Below are positions 15,955 through 23,576 of a stretch of DNA of 64,000 nt, one piece after another; position 1 is the first letter of the stretch; each line of letters starts with the position of its first letter. Below the pieces are notes generated by a model. That model did no database searches, had not been told where the DNA came from, and saw only the letters and a list, made by a program, of their open reading frames with translations. The stretch lies in NCBI RefSeq assembly GCF_018070575.1, contig NZ_JAGPXN010000001.1, positions 248,001 to 312,000 of the forward strand, given 5' to 3'. A program made the position numbers and the translations under genes. Source of the stretch: Micromonospora sp. C31 (GTDB lineage Bacteria; Actinomycetota; Actinomycetes; Mycobacteriales; Micromonosporaceae).

Positions 15955-16275
15955 CTACGCGGCCGAGGGGCGCGGCCCGGGTGCGCGGGGACGGGGCCGC
16001 CCGGCGGCGTCCGGATCGACCTGCCGCGGCACCCGGCGGCGGCGGGCCCGGGCGCGCAGGGCGGCGGAACGGCCGGCCCGGGGCGCGTCGACGACCCCGG
16101 CCACGTGCGCCGCGAACGCGACGGCGAGCAGCGCCACCGCGGCGAGCGCGGCCCCGGCCAGCAGCCCGGCCGGGCGGTCGGCGAGCAGCATCAGGTGGAC
16201 GAGGGTGAACGCCCACGTCCCCAACGCGATCCCCAGCGGCCCCGGCACGCCGAGAAGCCTAGGACCCCCTGTCAC
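15955..16275 (-). CDS. DUF6412-like small membrane protein
   Basis: 106 residues. Two hydrophobic helices (GIALGTWAFTLVHLMLLAD and LLAGAALAAVALLAVAFAAHVAGVV) are followed by an Arg/Pro-rich cytoplasmic tail (LRARARRRRVPRQVDPDAAGRPRPRAPGP). The layout agrees with the actinobacterial DUF6412 family, which is found next to accessory YidC genes, as here. The GTG at 16275 is chosen because the conserved part begins just after it; the frame is open further upstream but the added residues are Pro/Arg/Cys-rich. It may assist the neighbouring insertase; this is inferred from position only. Confidence 0.68.
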   Translation of the reverse strand: MTGGPRLLGVPGPLGIALGTWAFTLVHLMLLADRPAGLLAGAALAAVALLAVAFAAHVAGVVDAPRAGRSAALRARARRRRVPRQVDPDAAGRPRPRAPGPRPSAA

Positions 16276-16418
16276 GCCGTCCGGCCCGAACGGACGGCAC
16301 CCGCTCTCGCGGGCCGGCGCGCACGGCCGACACGCCGGGCCGCGTTTCCCCACCTCCACACGGTGGGTAACCACCGACCGACCCCGGGCGGACGGCCCGG
16401 TACCGGCGTGAACGGACG

Positions 16419-17576
16419 GTGGTGACGATGACCGGCCAGGTGGCGGAGGCTCCGAGCGGAACGACCGGGGGGACCGACCTGCTCACGGTGGGTGTCGAGG
16501 AGGAGTTCCTGCTCGCCGACCCGCACACCGGGGCCGCGGTGCCCGCCGTCGACCTCGTCATGGAGCAGGTGCCGCCCGAGCTGCGCGGCCAGGTGGAGCG
16601 GGAGTTCCAGACCAGCCAGATCGAGATCGGCAGCCCACCCGGCCTCGAACTCTCCTCGATCCGGCACTCCCTCGGCGTGCTGCGGGCCGCGCTCGCCGAC
16701 GCGGCCGAACGGGCGGGCGTACGGCTGCTCGCCATCGGCACCGGACCGGTCGACGGTCCCGTGCCGCCGGTGGTCGACAAGCCCCGCTTCGACCGGATGA
16801 TCGAGCGGTTCCGCCTGCTGGTTCCCGGCCCGGGCAACAACGGGATGCACGTGCACGTCGGGGTGCCCGACCCGGACACCGGCGTGCAGGTGCTCAACCA
16901 CGTCCGGCCCTGGCTGCCGGTGCTGCAGGCGGTGACCGCCAACTCCCCCTTCGCCCGGGGCGAGGACACCGGGTACGCGAGCTGGCGGTCGGTGGAGTGG
17001 GAACGCTGGCCGTCGGTGGCGCCCACCCCGTTCCTGGCGTCGCACGAGCACTACGAGCGGCTGATCGGGCAGCTCATCGCGAGCGGGATGATGCTCGACG
17101 AGGGGATGCTCTACTGGTACGCCCGCCTGTCGGCCAAGTACCCGACGGTGGAGATCCGGATCGGGGACGTCTGCCCGTCCGTGGACGACGCGGTGCTCGT
17201 CGCCGCCCTGGTCCGGGCCATGGTGGCGACCGCGCTGGACGACATGGCCGCCGGTCGGCCCGCCCTGCGCACCGACCACCACCTGCTGGTCGCCGCGCAC
17301 TGGCGGGCGGCCCACGACGGGTTGGAGGGCGAGAGCGTCGACCTGACCGACGGCGAGCTGCGGCCGGCCTGGGAGCTGTTCGACCAGTTCGTCGAGCGGC
17401 TGCGCCCGGCGCTGGAGCGGCACGGCGACCTCGACGAGGTGACCGACCTCGTCGCCGGGCTGCGCCGGCACGGCAGCGGGGCGGCCCGGCAGCGTGCCGT
17501 CTTCGCGCGTACCGGCAAGCTCGTGGACGTGGTCTCCGACGTCGCGCGACAGACCCGCGGCACGAATCGTTCGTGA
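16419..17576 (+). CDS. Glutamate-cysteine ligase family 2 (YbdK-type carboxylate-amine ligase)
   Basis: 385 residues. GCS2 signatures are present: TVGVEEEFLLAD (about 23-34), EFQTSQIEIGSPP, the Mg/ATP-site NNGMHVHVGVPD (about 140-152) and the late KYPTVEIRIGDVCPS. These enzymes couple glutamate to an amine (cysteine in glutathione or ergothioneine-type pathways) with ATP. Actinobacterial YbdK homologues show weak gamma-glutamylcysteine ligase activity, and many members have other roles. Possible starts are GTG 16419, GTG 16422 and ATG 16428; none has a strong ribosome site. It is followed 14 bp later by the flavoprotein gene, so a thiol/redox operon is plausible. Confidence 0.87.
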   Translation: MVTMTGQVAEAPSGTTGGTDLLTVGVEEEFLLADPHTGAAVPAVDLVMEQVPPELRGQVEREFQTSQIEIGSPPGLELSSIRHSLGVLRAALADAAERAGVRLLAIGTGPVDGPVPPVVDKPRFDRMIERFRLLVPGPGNNGMHVHVGVPDPDTGVQVLNHVRPWLPVLQAVTANSPFARGEDTGYASWRSVEWERWPSVAPTPFLASHEHYERLIGQLIASGMMLDEGMLYWYARLSAKYPTVEIRIGDVCPSVDDAVLVAALVRAMVATALDDMAAGRPALRTDHHLLVAAHWRAAHDGLEGESVDLTDGELRPAWELFDQFVERLRPALERHGDLDEVTDLVAGLRRHGSGAARQRAVFARTGKLVDVVSDVARQTRGTNRS

Positions 17577-17589
17577 AAGGATGGTGCCC

Positions 17590-18969
17590 GTGGTGCAACG
17601 GCTGATCGTCATCGGCGGGGACGCCGCGGGAATGGCGGCGGCGTCGCAGGCGCGGCGCCGCCGCGACCGCGGCGACCTGGAGATCGTCGCCTTCGAGCGG
17701 GGGCACTTCACGTCGTACTCGGCGTGCGGCATCCCCTACTGGATCAGCGGGCTGGTGCCCGAGCGGGACCAGTTGATCGCCCGCGATCCGGAGACGTTCC
17801 GGGAGAAGTTCGACATCGACGTCCGGCTCCGGCACGAGGTGACCGCCATCGACCTCGACCGGCGCGAGGTACGCGCGCGGGACCTCGACGGCGGCGGCGA
17901 GGTCCGGGAACGCTTCGACACCCTGATGTACGCCACCGGCGCGGTGCCCAAGAAGCCCGGCTGGGCCGAGACCGACGCCGCCGGTGTCTTCGGGATGCAG
18001 ACCCTCGACGACGGCGCCGCGCTGCGCGACTGGCTGGAGGCCGAGCCCCGGCCGCGCCGGGCCGTGGTGATCGGCGGCGGCTACATCGGCGTGGAGATGG
18101 CCGAGGCGCTGATCCAACGCGGGCTCGCCGTCACCCTGGTCGAGCAGGCCGAACAGCCGATGGCCACCGTGGACCCGGACATGGCCGAACTGGTCACCGA
18201 CGCGATGCGGGGCATCGGCATCACCATCCGTACCGGCCTCGGGGTGACCGGCCTGGAGGAGACCGGTGGCCGGGTGTCCGCGGTGGTCACCGCCGAGGGG
18301 CCCATCCCCGCCGACGTGGTCGTCCTCGGTCTGGGCGTACGCCCCAACACCGCGCTCGCGGAGGCTGCCGGCCTGCCACTGGGCGCCACCGGCGGGATCA
18401 TGGTGGACCGTCAGATGCGGGTGCAGGGAATGCCGGACGTCTGGGCCGCCGGCGACTGCGTGGAGACCGTGCACCGGGTCACCGGGCTGCCGGTGCACGT
18501 GCCGCTGGGCACCCACGCCAACAAGCAGGGGCGGGTCGCCGGCATCAACATCGGCGGCGGGTACGCCACCTTCACCGGGGTGATCGGCACGGCCGTCACC
18601 AAGGTCTGCGAGCTGGAGGTCGGGCGCACCGGGCTGCGCGAGAAGGACGCCGCGGCGGCGGGGTTCGAGTTCGTCTCGGTGATCGTGGAGTCGACCAACC
18701 GCGCCGGCTACTACCCGGGTGCCCGGCTGATGACGGTGAAGCTGATCGCGGAGAGGCCCAGCGGGCGGCTGCTCGGGGCGCAGATCGTCGGCTGGTCCGA
18801 GGCGGCCAAGCGGATCGACACCCTCGCGGTGGCGCTGTGGAACGGCATGACGGTGGACGACATGACCGCGCTCGACCTGGGCTACGCCCCGCCGTACGCC
18901 CCGGTCTGGGACCCGGTGCTGATCGCCGCCCGCAAGGCCGTCGACGCCCTGGCGGCAGTCGGCCGCTGA
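17590..18969 (+). CDS. FAD-dependent CoA-disulfide reductase / NADH oxidase family protein
   Basis: 459 residues. FAD loop GGDAAGM at 9-15; single redox cysteine Cys46 in SYSACGIPYW, the hallmark of CoA-disulfide reductase, NADH oxidase and persulfide reductases (one Cys, not the CxxxxC of glutathione reductase). The NAD loop is GGGYIGVEMAEAL; AAGDC binds FAD again; the C-terminal dimerisation domain runs from about residue 330. It reduces CoA- or low-molecular-weight disulfides or persulfides with NAD(P)H. The GTG at 17590 has AAAGGA 8 nt upstream. Its position behind the glutamate-cysteine-ligase-type gene suggests a shared role in thiol homeostasis. Confidence 0.87.
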   Translation: MVQRLIVIGGDAAGMAAASQARRRRDRGDLEIVAFERGHFTSYSACGIPYWISGLVPERDQLIARDPETFREKFDIDVRLRHEVTAIDLDRREVRARDLDGGGEVRERFDTLMYATGAVPKKPGWAETDAAGVFGMQTLDDGAALRDWLEAEPRPRRAVVIGGGYIGVEMAEALIQRGLAVTLVEQAEQPMATVDPDMAELVTDAMRGIGITIRTGLGVTGLEETGGRVSAVVTAEGPIPADVVVLGLGVRPNTALAEAAGLPLGATGGIMVDRQMRVQGMPDVWAAGDCVETVHRVTGLPVHVPLGTHANKQGRVAGINIGGGYATFTGVIGTAVTKVCELEVGRTGLREKDAAAAGFEFVSVIVESTNRAGYYPGARLMTVKLIAERPSGRLLGAQIVGWSEAAKRIDTLAVALWNGMTVDDMTALDLGYAPPYAPVWDPVLIAARKAVDALAAVGR

Positions 18970-18981
18970 GCGTCAGGTGTG

Positions 18982-19029
18982 AGGAAGGGCCCCTTCCTAT
19001 CGCTATAGCGATAGGAAGGGGCCCTTCCT
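18982..19029. repeat. 48-bp perfect palindrome
   Basis: Bases 18982-19029 are a perfect palindrome: two 24-bp arms with no spacer, centred on CTA/TAG at 19005/19006. Each arm contains GGAAGGGCCCCTTCC, itself an internal palindrome, so several alternative folds exist. It begins 12 bp after a stop codon and is followed by TTTCGGGCTTTG, so it can act as a terminator. Its perfection and nested structure are more like a mobile or dispersed palindromic element. Confidence 0.85.
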
Positions 19030-19120
19030 TTCGGGCTTTGTCGGGGGTGGCGGTTAGTGTGTGCCCGCTGTCGCCGCGCCGGCCACGTCGGGCCGGTCGC
19101 TGACCCCCTCGGAGGCCCCC

Positions 19121-20539
19121 ATGTCGCAGGAGACGACCTACCTCGAACTGTCCGAATCGGACGGTGCGCACAAGTTCTACGAGGTCGTCGTCGACGACGC
19201 CGCGCTGACCGTCCGCTACGGCCGGATCGGCGACCAGGGCCAGGTCAAGGCCACGGCCTACGCCGACAACGCCAAGGCCCGCGCGGCGGCGGCGAAGAAG
19301 ATCGGCGAGAAGGTACGCAAGGGCTACGCCCCGGCCGTGCCGGGCGTACGGCAGAAACGCGCCGTCTCCCGGCGGCAGATCGTCAGCACCCGCTCCACGG
19401 CCCGCACCGCCCCGGTGCTCTGGCGCTACGACTCCGGCGCCCCCGCCTTCGGCATCTTCGTCGACGGGCAGAGCTGCATGGTCGGCAACGAGCGCGGGGT
19501 CATCACCACGCTCGGCCACGACGCCCGGGTGCTGGACCAGGTCCGCCTGCCCGACGGGGTGAAGTGCATCGTCGCCGACGACGCCTGGATCTACGCGGGC
19601 TGCGACGACGGCAACGTCTACGACCTGTCCGGCAAGGTGCCCCGGGTGGCCTACGAGATCGCGCCGGAGATCGACATCTACTGGCTGGACATCCACGACG
19701 GGGTGCTGGGCGTCTCCGACGCGGGCGGCGGCGTCGTGGCCGTCGACCACGAGGACGAGTTCCTCTGGCGCCGGCAGGGCCGTGGCCGGTCGGCGTGGAT
19801 GGTGCGCTGCGACGCCGACGCGCTCTACCACGGCCACTCGCAGGGCGTGACCGGCTACGACTGGCGGACGGGCCGGGAGTTGTGGCACACCCCGACCGGC
19901 TCGGTGCTCTTCGGCTGGCAGGAGCCCGGCGCGGTGTTCGCGGGCACCGGCACCCGTGAGGTGGTGCGCCTGGCGAAGGACGGCCGTGCCGAGCGCAGCT
20001 ACCGCTGCGACGCTGCGGTCTTCTCCTGCGCCACGGCCGAGGGCGGCCGTTACGTCTTCGCCGGCGACAGCCAGTCCTCGATCTACTGTTTCGACGCGGC
20101 GGGCAACCGGCTGTGGAAGCTCGGCACCGGCTGCGGCTCGGCCTACTCGATGCAATACCACGAGGATCGGCTCTACGTGGTCACCACCGGCGGCTACCTG
20201 GCCTGCGTCGACGCCAGCGAGCCGGCGATCCGGGCGGCGGAGGCCGGCAGCGTGCCGGAGGTGGTCGACGTCAAGGCACCGCCCCGGATGCCCGAGCCGG
20301 CGGCCTGGACGACGGTCGAGGTGACCAGCGACGTCGACGGCGGCGTCATCGTGCAGTGCGTCGAGGACCGGGGCCGGCTGCGGGTGCACGTCGTCTCCCC
20401 CGGCTACCACCGGGACTGGTCCGTGCAGTTCCCCAAGGGCATCCGCGAGCCCGGCGCGCGCTACCTGGTCACCCAGGTCCGCGAGTCCGGCCGGGGCGGC
20501 TTCTACCGCGCCCACGGCGACATCCGCCGCCTCCGCTGA
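19121..20539 (+). CDS. WGR domain fused to a PQQ-type beta-propeller
   Basis: 472 residues. Residues about 6-75 form a WGR domain: FYEVVVDDAALTVRYGRIGDQGQ (YGR replacing the signature WGR) and a lysine-rich helix (KARAAAAKKIGEKVRKGY). WGR domains are found in PARPs and bacterial MolR-like proteins and contact nucleic acid. Residues about 105-420 contain repeated beta-propeller blades of the PQQ/quinoprotein type (VLWRYDSG, DFLWRRQGRG, ELWHTPTGS, RLWKLGTG), although no PQQ-dehydrogenase catalytic site is visible. ATG 19121 has GGAGG upstream. There is no signal peptide, so it is a cytoplasmic propeller. The partner and ligand are unknown. Confidence 0.85.
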   Translation: MSQETTYLELSESDGAHKFYEVVVDDAALTVRYGRIGDQGQVKATAYADNAKARAAAAKKIGEKVRKGYAPAVPGVRQKRAVSRRQIVSTRSTARTAPVLWRYDSGAPAFGIFVDGQSCMVGNERGVITTLGHDARVLDQVRLPDGVKCIVADDAWIYAGCDDGNVYDLSGKVPRVAYEIAPEIDIYWLDIHDGVLGVSDAGGGVVAVDHEDEFLWRRQGRGRSAWMVRCDADALYHGHSQGVTGYDWRTGRELWHTPTGSVLFGWQEPGAVFAGTGTREVVRLAKDGRAERSYRCDAAVFSCATAEGGRYVFAGDSQSSIYCFDAAGNRLWKLGTGCGSAYSMQYHEDRLYVVTTGGYLACVDASEPAIRAAEAGSVPEVVDVKAPPRMPEPAAWTTVEVTSDVDGGVIVQCVEDRGRLRVHVVSPGYHRDWSVQFPKGIREPGARYLVTQVRESGRGGFYRAHGDIRRLR

Positions 20540-20584
20540 CCCCACCCCGCTGACCCCACCTCCCGCCCGCCCCTCCCCCGACGC

Positions 20585-20645
20585 GGTGATCAAGAGGTTT
20601 GCGTCCGGTTCGATCTCCGTGGCGGACCGAAACCTCTTGATCACC
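20585..20645. repeat. Inverted repeat with 16-bp perfect arms
   Basis: The arms 20585-20600 (GGTGATCAAGAGGTTT) and 20630-20645 are perfect reverse complements. Inside, after two mismatches, GTCCG pairs with CGGAC and leaves a 15-nt loop. It sits between the WGR gene and the kinase gene, both on the plus strand. It is less GC-rich than its surroundings and looks like a dispersed palindromic unit as much as a terminator. Confidence 0.8.
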
Positions 20646-20764
20646 AGCCGGCGCACCTCGCTCGGCGCCCGGGTGGGCGGCCCGTGCAGCGCTACCCCGA
20701 GCTTTCGCCGGCAGGTGGGTGGGGGGCGGGGGAATCGGTGGTGCGGGGTGGGCGGGCGCTGGTT

Positions 20765-20770
20765 CAGGAT
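20765..20770 (+). promoter_or_regulatory. Leaderless-type -10 box (CAGGAT)
   Basis: CAGGAT ends 6 nt before the GTG at 20777. The first-position C is a known weaker variant of TANNNT. It supports the GTG start of the kinase-like gene. Confidence 0.4.
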
Positions 20771-20776
20771 GACCGG

Positions 20777-21655
20777 GTGGATTCCGAACTGCTGATTCCC
20801 GAAGGGCTGGGCTGGGTGCGGAACGTGCCGGCCGGACGGGAGTGGCTGGCGGCGCTGCCGGATCGGGTGGCCGCCTGCGCCGAGCGCTGGTCGCTGCGGC
20901 TCGGGCCGCCCTTCCCGTACGCCTTCGCGTCGCTGGCCCTGCCGGCGGAACTGTCCGACGGCACGCCGGCGGTGCTGAAGCTCCAGTACCCGGACCCCGA
21001 CAGCGTCCACGAGGCGACGGCGCTGGACCGCTGGGCCGGGGCGGGGGCGGCCCGGCTGCTCGGGCACGACCCGCGGCGGCGGGCGCTGCTGGTCGAGCGG
21101 TGCGTGCCCGGAACGCCGCTGCACGCCCTGCCCGCCGACGCGGCGCTGGACGTGGCGGTCGGGCTGCTGCCCCGGCTGTGGCTACCGGCCGGCCCGCCGT
21201 TCACCCCGCTCGCCGAGGAGGCCGCCGGCTGGCTGGAGCGGCTGCCGGGGAACTGGGAGCGGGCCGGCCGGCCGTACGAGCGGCGGTTGCTCGACGCGGC
21301 GCTGGGCCTGCTGACGGACCTCGTCGGCAGCCAGGGTGAGCAGGTGCTGGTCAACCAGGACCTGCACGCCGGCAACGTGCTGCGGGCGACCCGGGAGCCG
21401 TGGCTGCTCATCGACCCGAAGCCGCTGACCGGCGAGCGCGAGTTCGGCGTGGTGCCGCTGGTGCGCGGCCCGGAGCTGGGGCACTCGCCGGAGGCCGTCC
21501 GGCACCGGCTGGACCGGCTCAGCGCGGAGCTGGGGCTCGACCGGGAGCGGGTACGCGGCTGGACGGTCGGGCAGACGCTGGCCTGGAGCATCGGCGAGGG
21601 AAAGGTCTTCCCCAACCAGGTGGAGGTGGTCCGCTGGCTGCTCGCGGCCGGGTGA
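20777..21655 (+). CDS. Aminoglycoside/hydroxyurea phosphotransferase family kinase (APH(6)-like)
   Basis: 292 residues. The kinase core is reduced but recognisable: PAVLKLQYPDPDSVHEATAL (ATP-site Lys and Glu), the Brenner-type catalytic loop VNQDLHAGNVLRA (Asp and Asn) and LIDPKPLTGEREFGV (metal-binding Asp; DPKP is typical of the APH(6)/hydroxyurea kinase group). Members phosphorylate streptomycin, hydroxyurea or unknown metabolites. A housekeeping metabolite kinase is as likely as antibiotic resistance, since no resistance context is present. The G-rich 130 bp after the stop carries GACGGC repeats. Confidence 0.83.
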   Translation: MDSELLIPEGLGWVRNVPAGREWLAALPDRVAACAERWSLRLGPPFPYAFASLALPAELSDGTPAVLKLQYPDPDSVHEATALDRWAGAGAARLLGHDPRRRALLVERCVPGTPLHALPADAALDVAVGLLPRLWLPAGPPFTPLAEEAAGWLERLPGNWERAGRPYERRLLDAALGLLTDLVGSQGEQVLVNQDLHAGNVLRATREPWLLIDPKPLTGEREFGVVPLVRGPELGHSPEAVRHRLDRLSAELGLDRERVRGWTVGQTLAWSIGEGKVFPNQVEVVRWLLAAG

Positions 21656-21785
21656 CCCGCGCGGCGACGGGGACGGCGACGGCGACGGAGGCGGGGGCGG
21701 CGACGGGGGCGGGCGGAGTGCGTGATCCGTGCGGCGGGCTCAACACTCAGGACCGGCGCGGGACCGGTGCGGCGTGCCCCGGGGG

Positions 21786-22595
21786 TCAGCTCCGCTGGCA
21801 GGTGGGGCACCAGTAGAGGTTGCGGCCGGCCAGCCCGCCCCGGCTCACCGGCGTGCCGCAGACGTGGCAGGGCTCGCCGGGGCGGCGGTAGACGTACACC
21901 TCGCCGCCGTGCCGGTCGACCCGCGCGGGGCGGCCCATCGCCTCGGGCAGGTGCGCCTCGCGGACCGTGTCGATCCGGCCGCGACCGACAGCGAGCCGCA
22001 TCAGCGCCACCAGGTCGGCCCAGAGCGCGTCCCAGCCGGCGCGGGTCAGTCGCCGGCCGGGCAGCGTCGGCGGCAACCCGGCCCGGAACAGCGCCTCGGT
22101 GACGAAGATCAGCCCGGTGCCGGCCACCACCGACTGGTCCAGCAGCAGCGCCGCCAGCGGCGTCGGGCTGCGGGAGACCCGGGCGTACGCCCGCTCGGGG
22201 TCGGCGTCGGCGCGCAGCGGGTCAGGGCCGAGCCGGCCCCGCAGCGTTGCCACCTCGGGCGGGGTGAGCAGTTCGCAGGCGGCGGGGCCGCGCAGGTCGA
22301 GCCAGTGCCGGTCGCTGGTCAGCCGCAGCCGCACCTGACCGACCGGCTCCGGGGGCTCACCGGCGCCGTCGGCGAACCTGCCGTAGAGCCCGAGGTGCAC
22401 GTGCAGGGTCAGCTCGCCCGCATGGTGGTGCAGCAGGTGCTTGCCGTACGCCTCGGTGGCCTCCAGGACGGTGCCGGAGAGCCGGGCCGCACCCTCGGCG
22501 AAACGGCCCTGCGGGCTGGCGGCGTGCGGCTTGTCCCCGACGAACAGCTCGGCGTGCCGCGCCGCCAGCCGGTGGATGGTGTGTCCCTCTGGCAC
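21786..22595 (-). CDS. Fpg/Nei family DNA glycosylase
   Basis: 269 residues. The N-terminus after the start codon is PEGHTIH: Pro is the Schiff-base nucleophile and Glu the catalytic acid, which makes GTG 22595 the functional start, since Pro must follow the initiator Met directly. Further features are the AYGKHLLHH lysine loop, the H2TH region (about 120-200) and a C-terminal zinc finger, CHVCGTP...CPTCQ. The PEGHTIHR opening and the short size point to the Nei (endonuclease VIII/Nei2) branch. It removes oxidised pyrimidines and nicks DNA. A TATCCT box lies 8 nt upstream of the start, so the message may be leaderless. Confidence 0.9.
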   Translation of the reverse strand: MPEGHTIHRLAARHAELFVGDKPHAASPQGRFAEGAARLSGTVLEATEAYGKHLLHHHAGELTLHVHLGLYGRFADGAGEPPEPVGQVRLRLTSDRHWLDLRGPAACELLTPPEVATLRGRLGPDPLRADADPERAYARVSRSPTPLAALLLDQSVVAGTGLIFVTEALFRAGLPPTLPGRRLTRAGWDALWADLVALMRLAVGRGRIDTVREAHLPEAMGRPARVDRHGGEVYVYRRPGEPCHVCGTPVSRGGLAGRNLYWCPTCQRS

Positions 22596-22644
22596 GGGTG
22601 CCAAGGATAGCCAGCGCGCCCGGTGCCCACCCGCGGGCTTCGCC

Positions 22645-23367
22645 TCACCCCTGATCCAGGTCCCACACCAGGCAGAAGGGCTTGCCGGCGGGATCGGCGT
22701 ACACCCGCCAGTTGTCCCCCTCGCCCGGCAGCCGGGTGGCGCCGAGCGCGAGCGCCGCCGGTTCGGCCGCCGCCACGTCGTCGACCCGCACGTCGAGGTG
22801 GAGCTGCTGCGGGTGGGCCGGATCGGGCCAGCGCGGCGGTCGGTAGTCGGCCACCTGCTGGAACAGGAGTGGCTGGGCGCCGTCCTCGCCGATCATCGCC
22901 ATGCCGTCGCCCTCGTAGGTCACCGGCTTGCCGAGCAGCTCCGCGTAGAACACGCTCAGCGCCCTGGCGTCGGGGCAGTCCAGCATCACGCCCATCAGCG
23001 TGGTGCGCGGGTCGTCGGCGTTGAGGCACAGGTCGAACGGGTGCCCGGCCGGATCGGCCAGGGTGTGCCACCGCTCGTCGCGACGCAACAGGGTCGCGCC
23101 CAGCTCCTGCGCCCGGGCGCTGGCCGCCGCCAGGTCGGGCACCCGCAGGTCGAGATGGGCCTGCTGGGGATGGGCGGGATCCGGCCACCGGGGTGCCACG
23201 TGCTCCGGTGCGAGCTGGGCCGCCACCCGCCAGCCGTCGTCGGTGGTCATCGTGATCCAGTCGTCCTCGACATGACTCTGCGTCCACCCGGCCAACTCCT
23301 GGTAGAACCGGGCCAGGCCGGCGATGTCACGGGTGTCCAGCGCGACGGTCCGCAAGCTGCCGATCAT
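22645..23367 (-). CDS. Two-domain VOC family protein (glyoxalase/bleomycin-resistance fold)
   Basis: 240 residues built from two similar halves, each with a VOC beta-alpha-beta-beta-beta pattern. Both contain PRWPDPAHPQQ(A/L)HLD(L/V)RV (about 60-75 and 178-193) and DPAGHPF/DPAGKPF near their ends, so the gene arose by internal duplication. Such proteins form metal-binding clefts used for binding or isomerising small molecules. No metal-ligand set can be assigned with certainty. ATG 23367 is preceded by GGAGGGGGG. Located 49 bp upstream of the Nei-type gene on the same strand, it may share a transcript with it. Confidence 0.85.
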   Translation of the reverse strand: MIGSLRTVALDTRDIAGLARFYQELAGWTQSHVEDDWITMTTDDGWRVAAQLAPEHVAPRWPDPAHPQQAHLDLRVPDLAAASARAQELGATLLRRDERWHTLADPAGHPFDLCLNADDPRTTLMGVMLDCPDARALSVFYAELLGKPVTYEGDGMAMIGEDGAQPLLFQQVADYRPPRWPDPAHPQQLHLDVRVDDVAAAEPAALALGATRLPGEGDNWRVYADPAGKPFCLVWDLDQG

Positions 23368-23563
23368 CGTTTCCCCCCTCCGACGGGCGTCGACAGATGA
23401 TTGCCCACCGGTACGACAGGATGCCCCTCGCCCGTTCCGCCCGCGAACCGGAGGCGGACGGTGCCCGGCGGGGTCGGCCGGCGCCGGGGCGGCGCACCGG
23501 GCCGGCTCGAAGAATGTCAGGCCCAGTTCACCTGCGTGTGGCGGCCCGGTCGGGACGCCTCGG

Positions 23564-23569
23564 CATAGT
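23564..23569 (+). promoter_or_regulatory. Leaderless-type -10 box (CATAGT)
   Basis: CATAGT ends 7 nt before the GTG at 23577 and favours this GTG over an in-frame ATG at 23514 as the start of the glycosyltransferase gene. Confidence 0.4.
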
Positions 23570-23576
23570 CCGAGCC

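Noticed and set aside
21656..21785. G-rich GACGGC repeat stretch as a possible C-terminal continuation of the APH-like protein
   Set aside because: The kinase frame has a clear TGA at 21653-21655 and a natural end; the following repeat has no coding signal.
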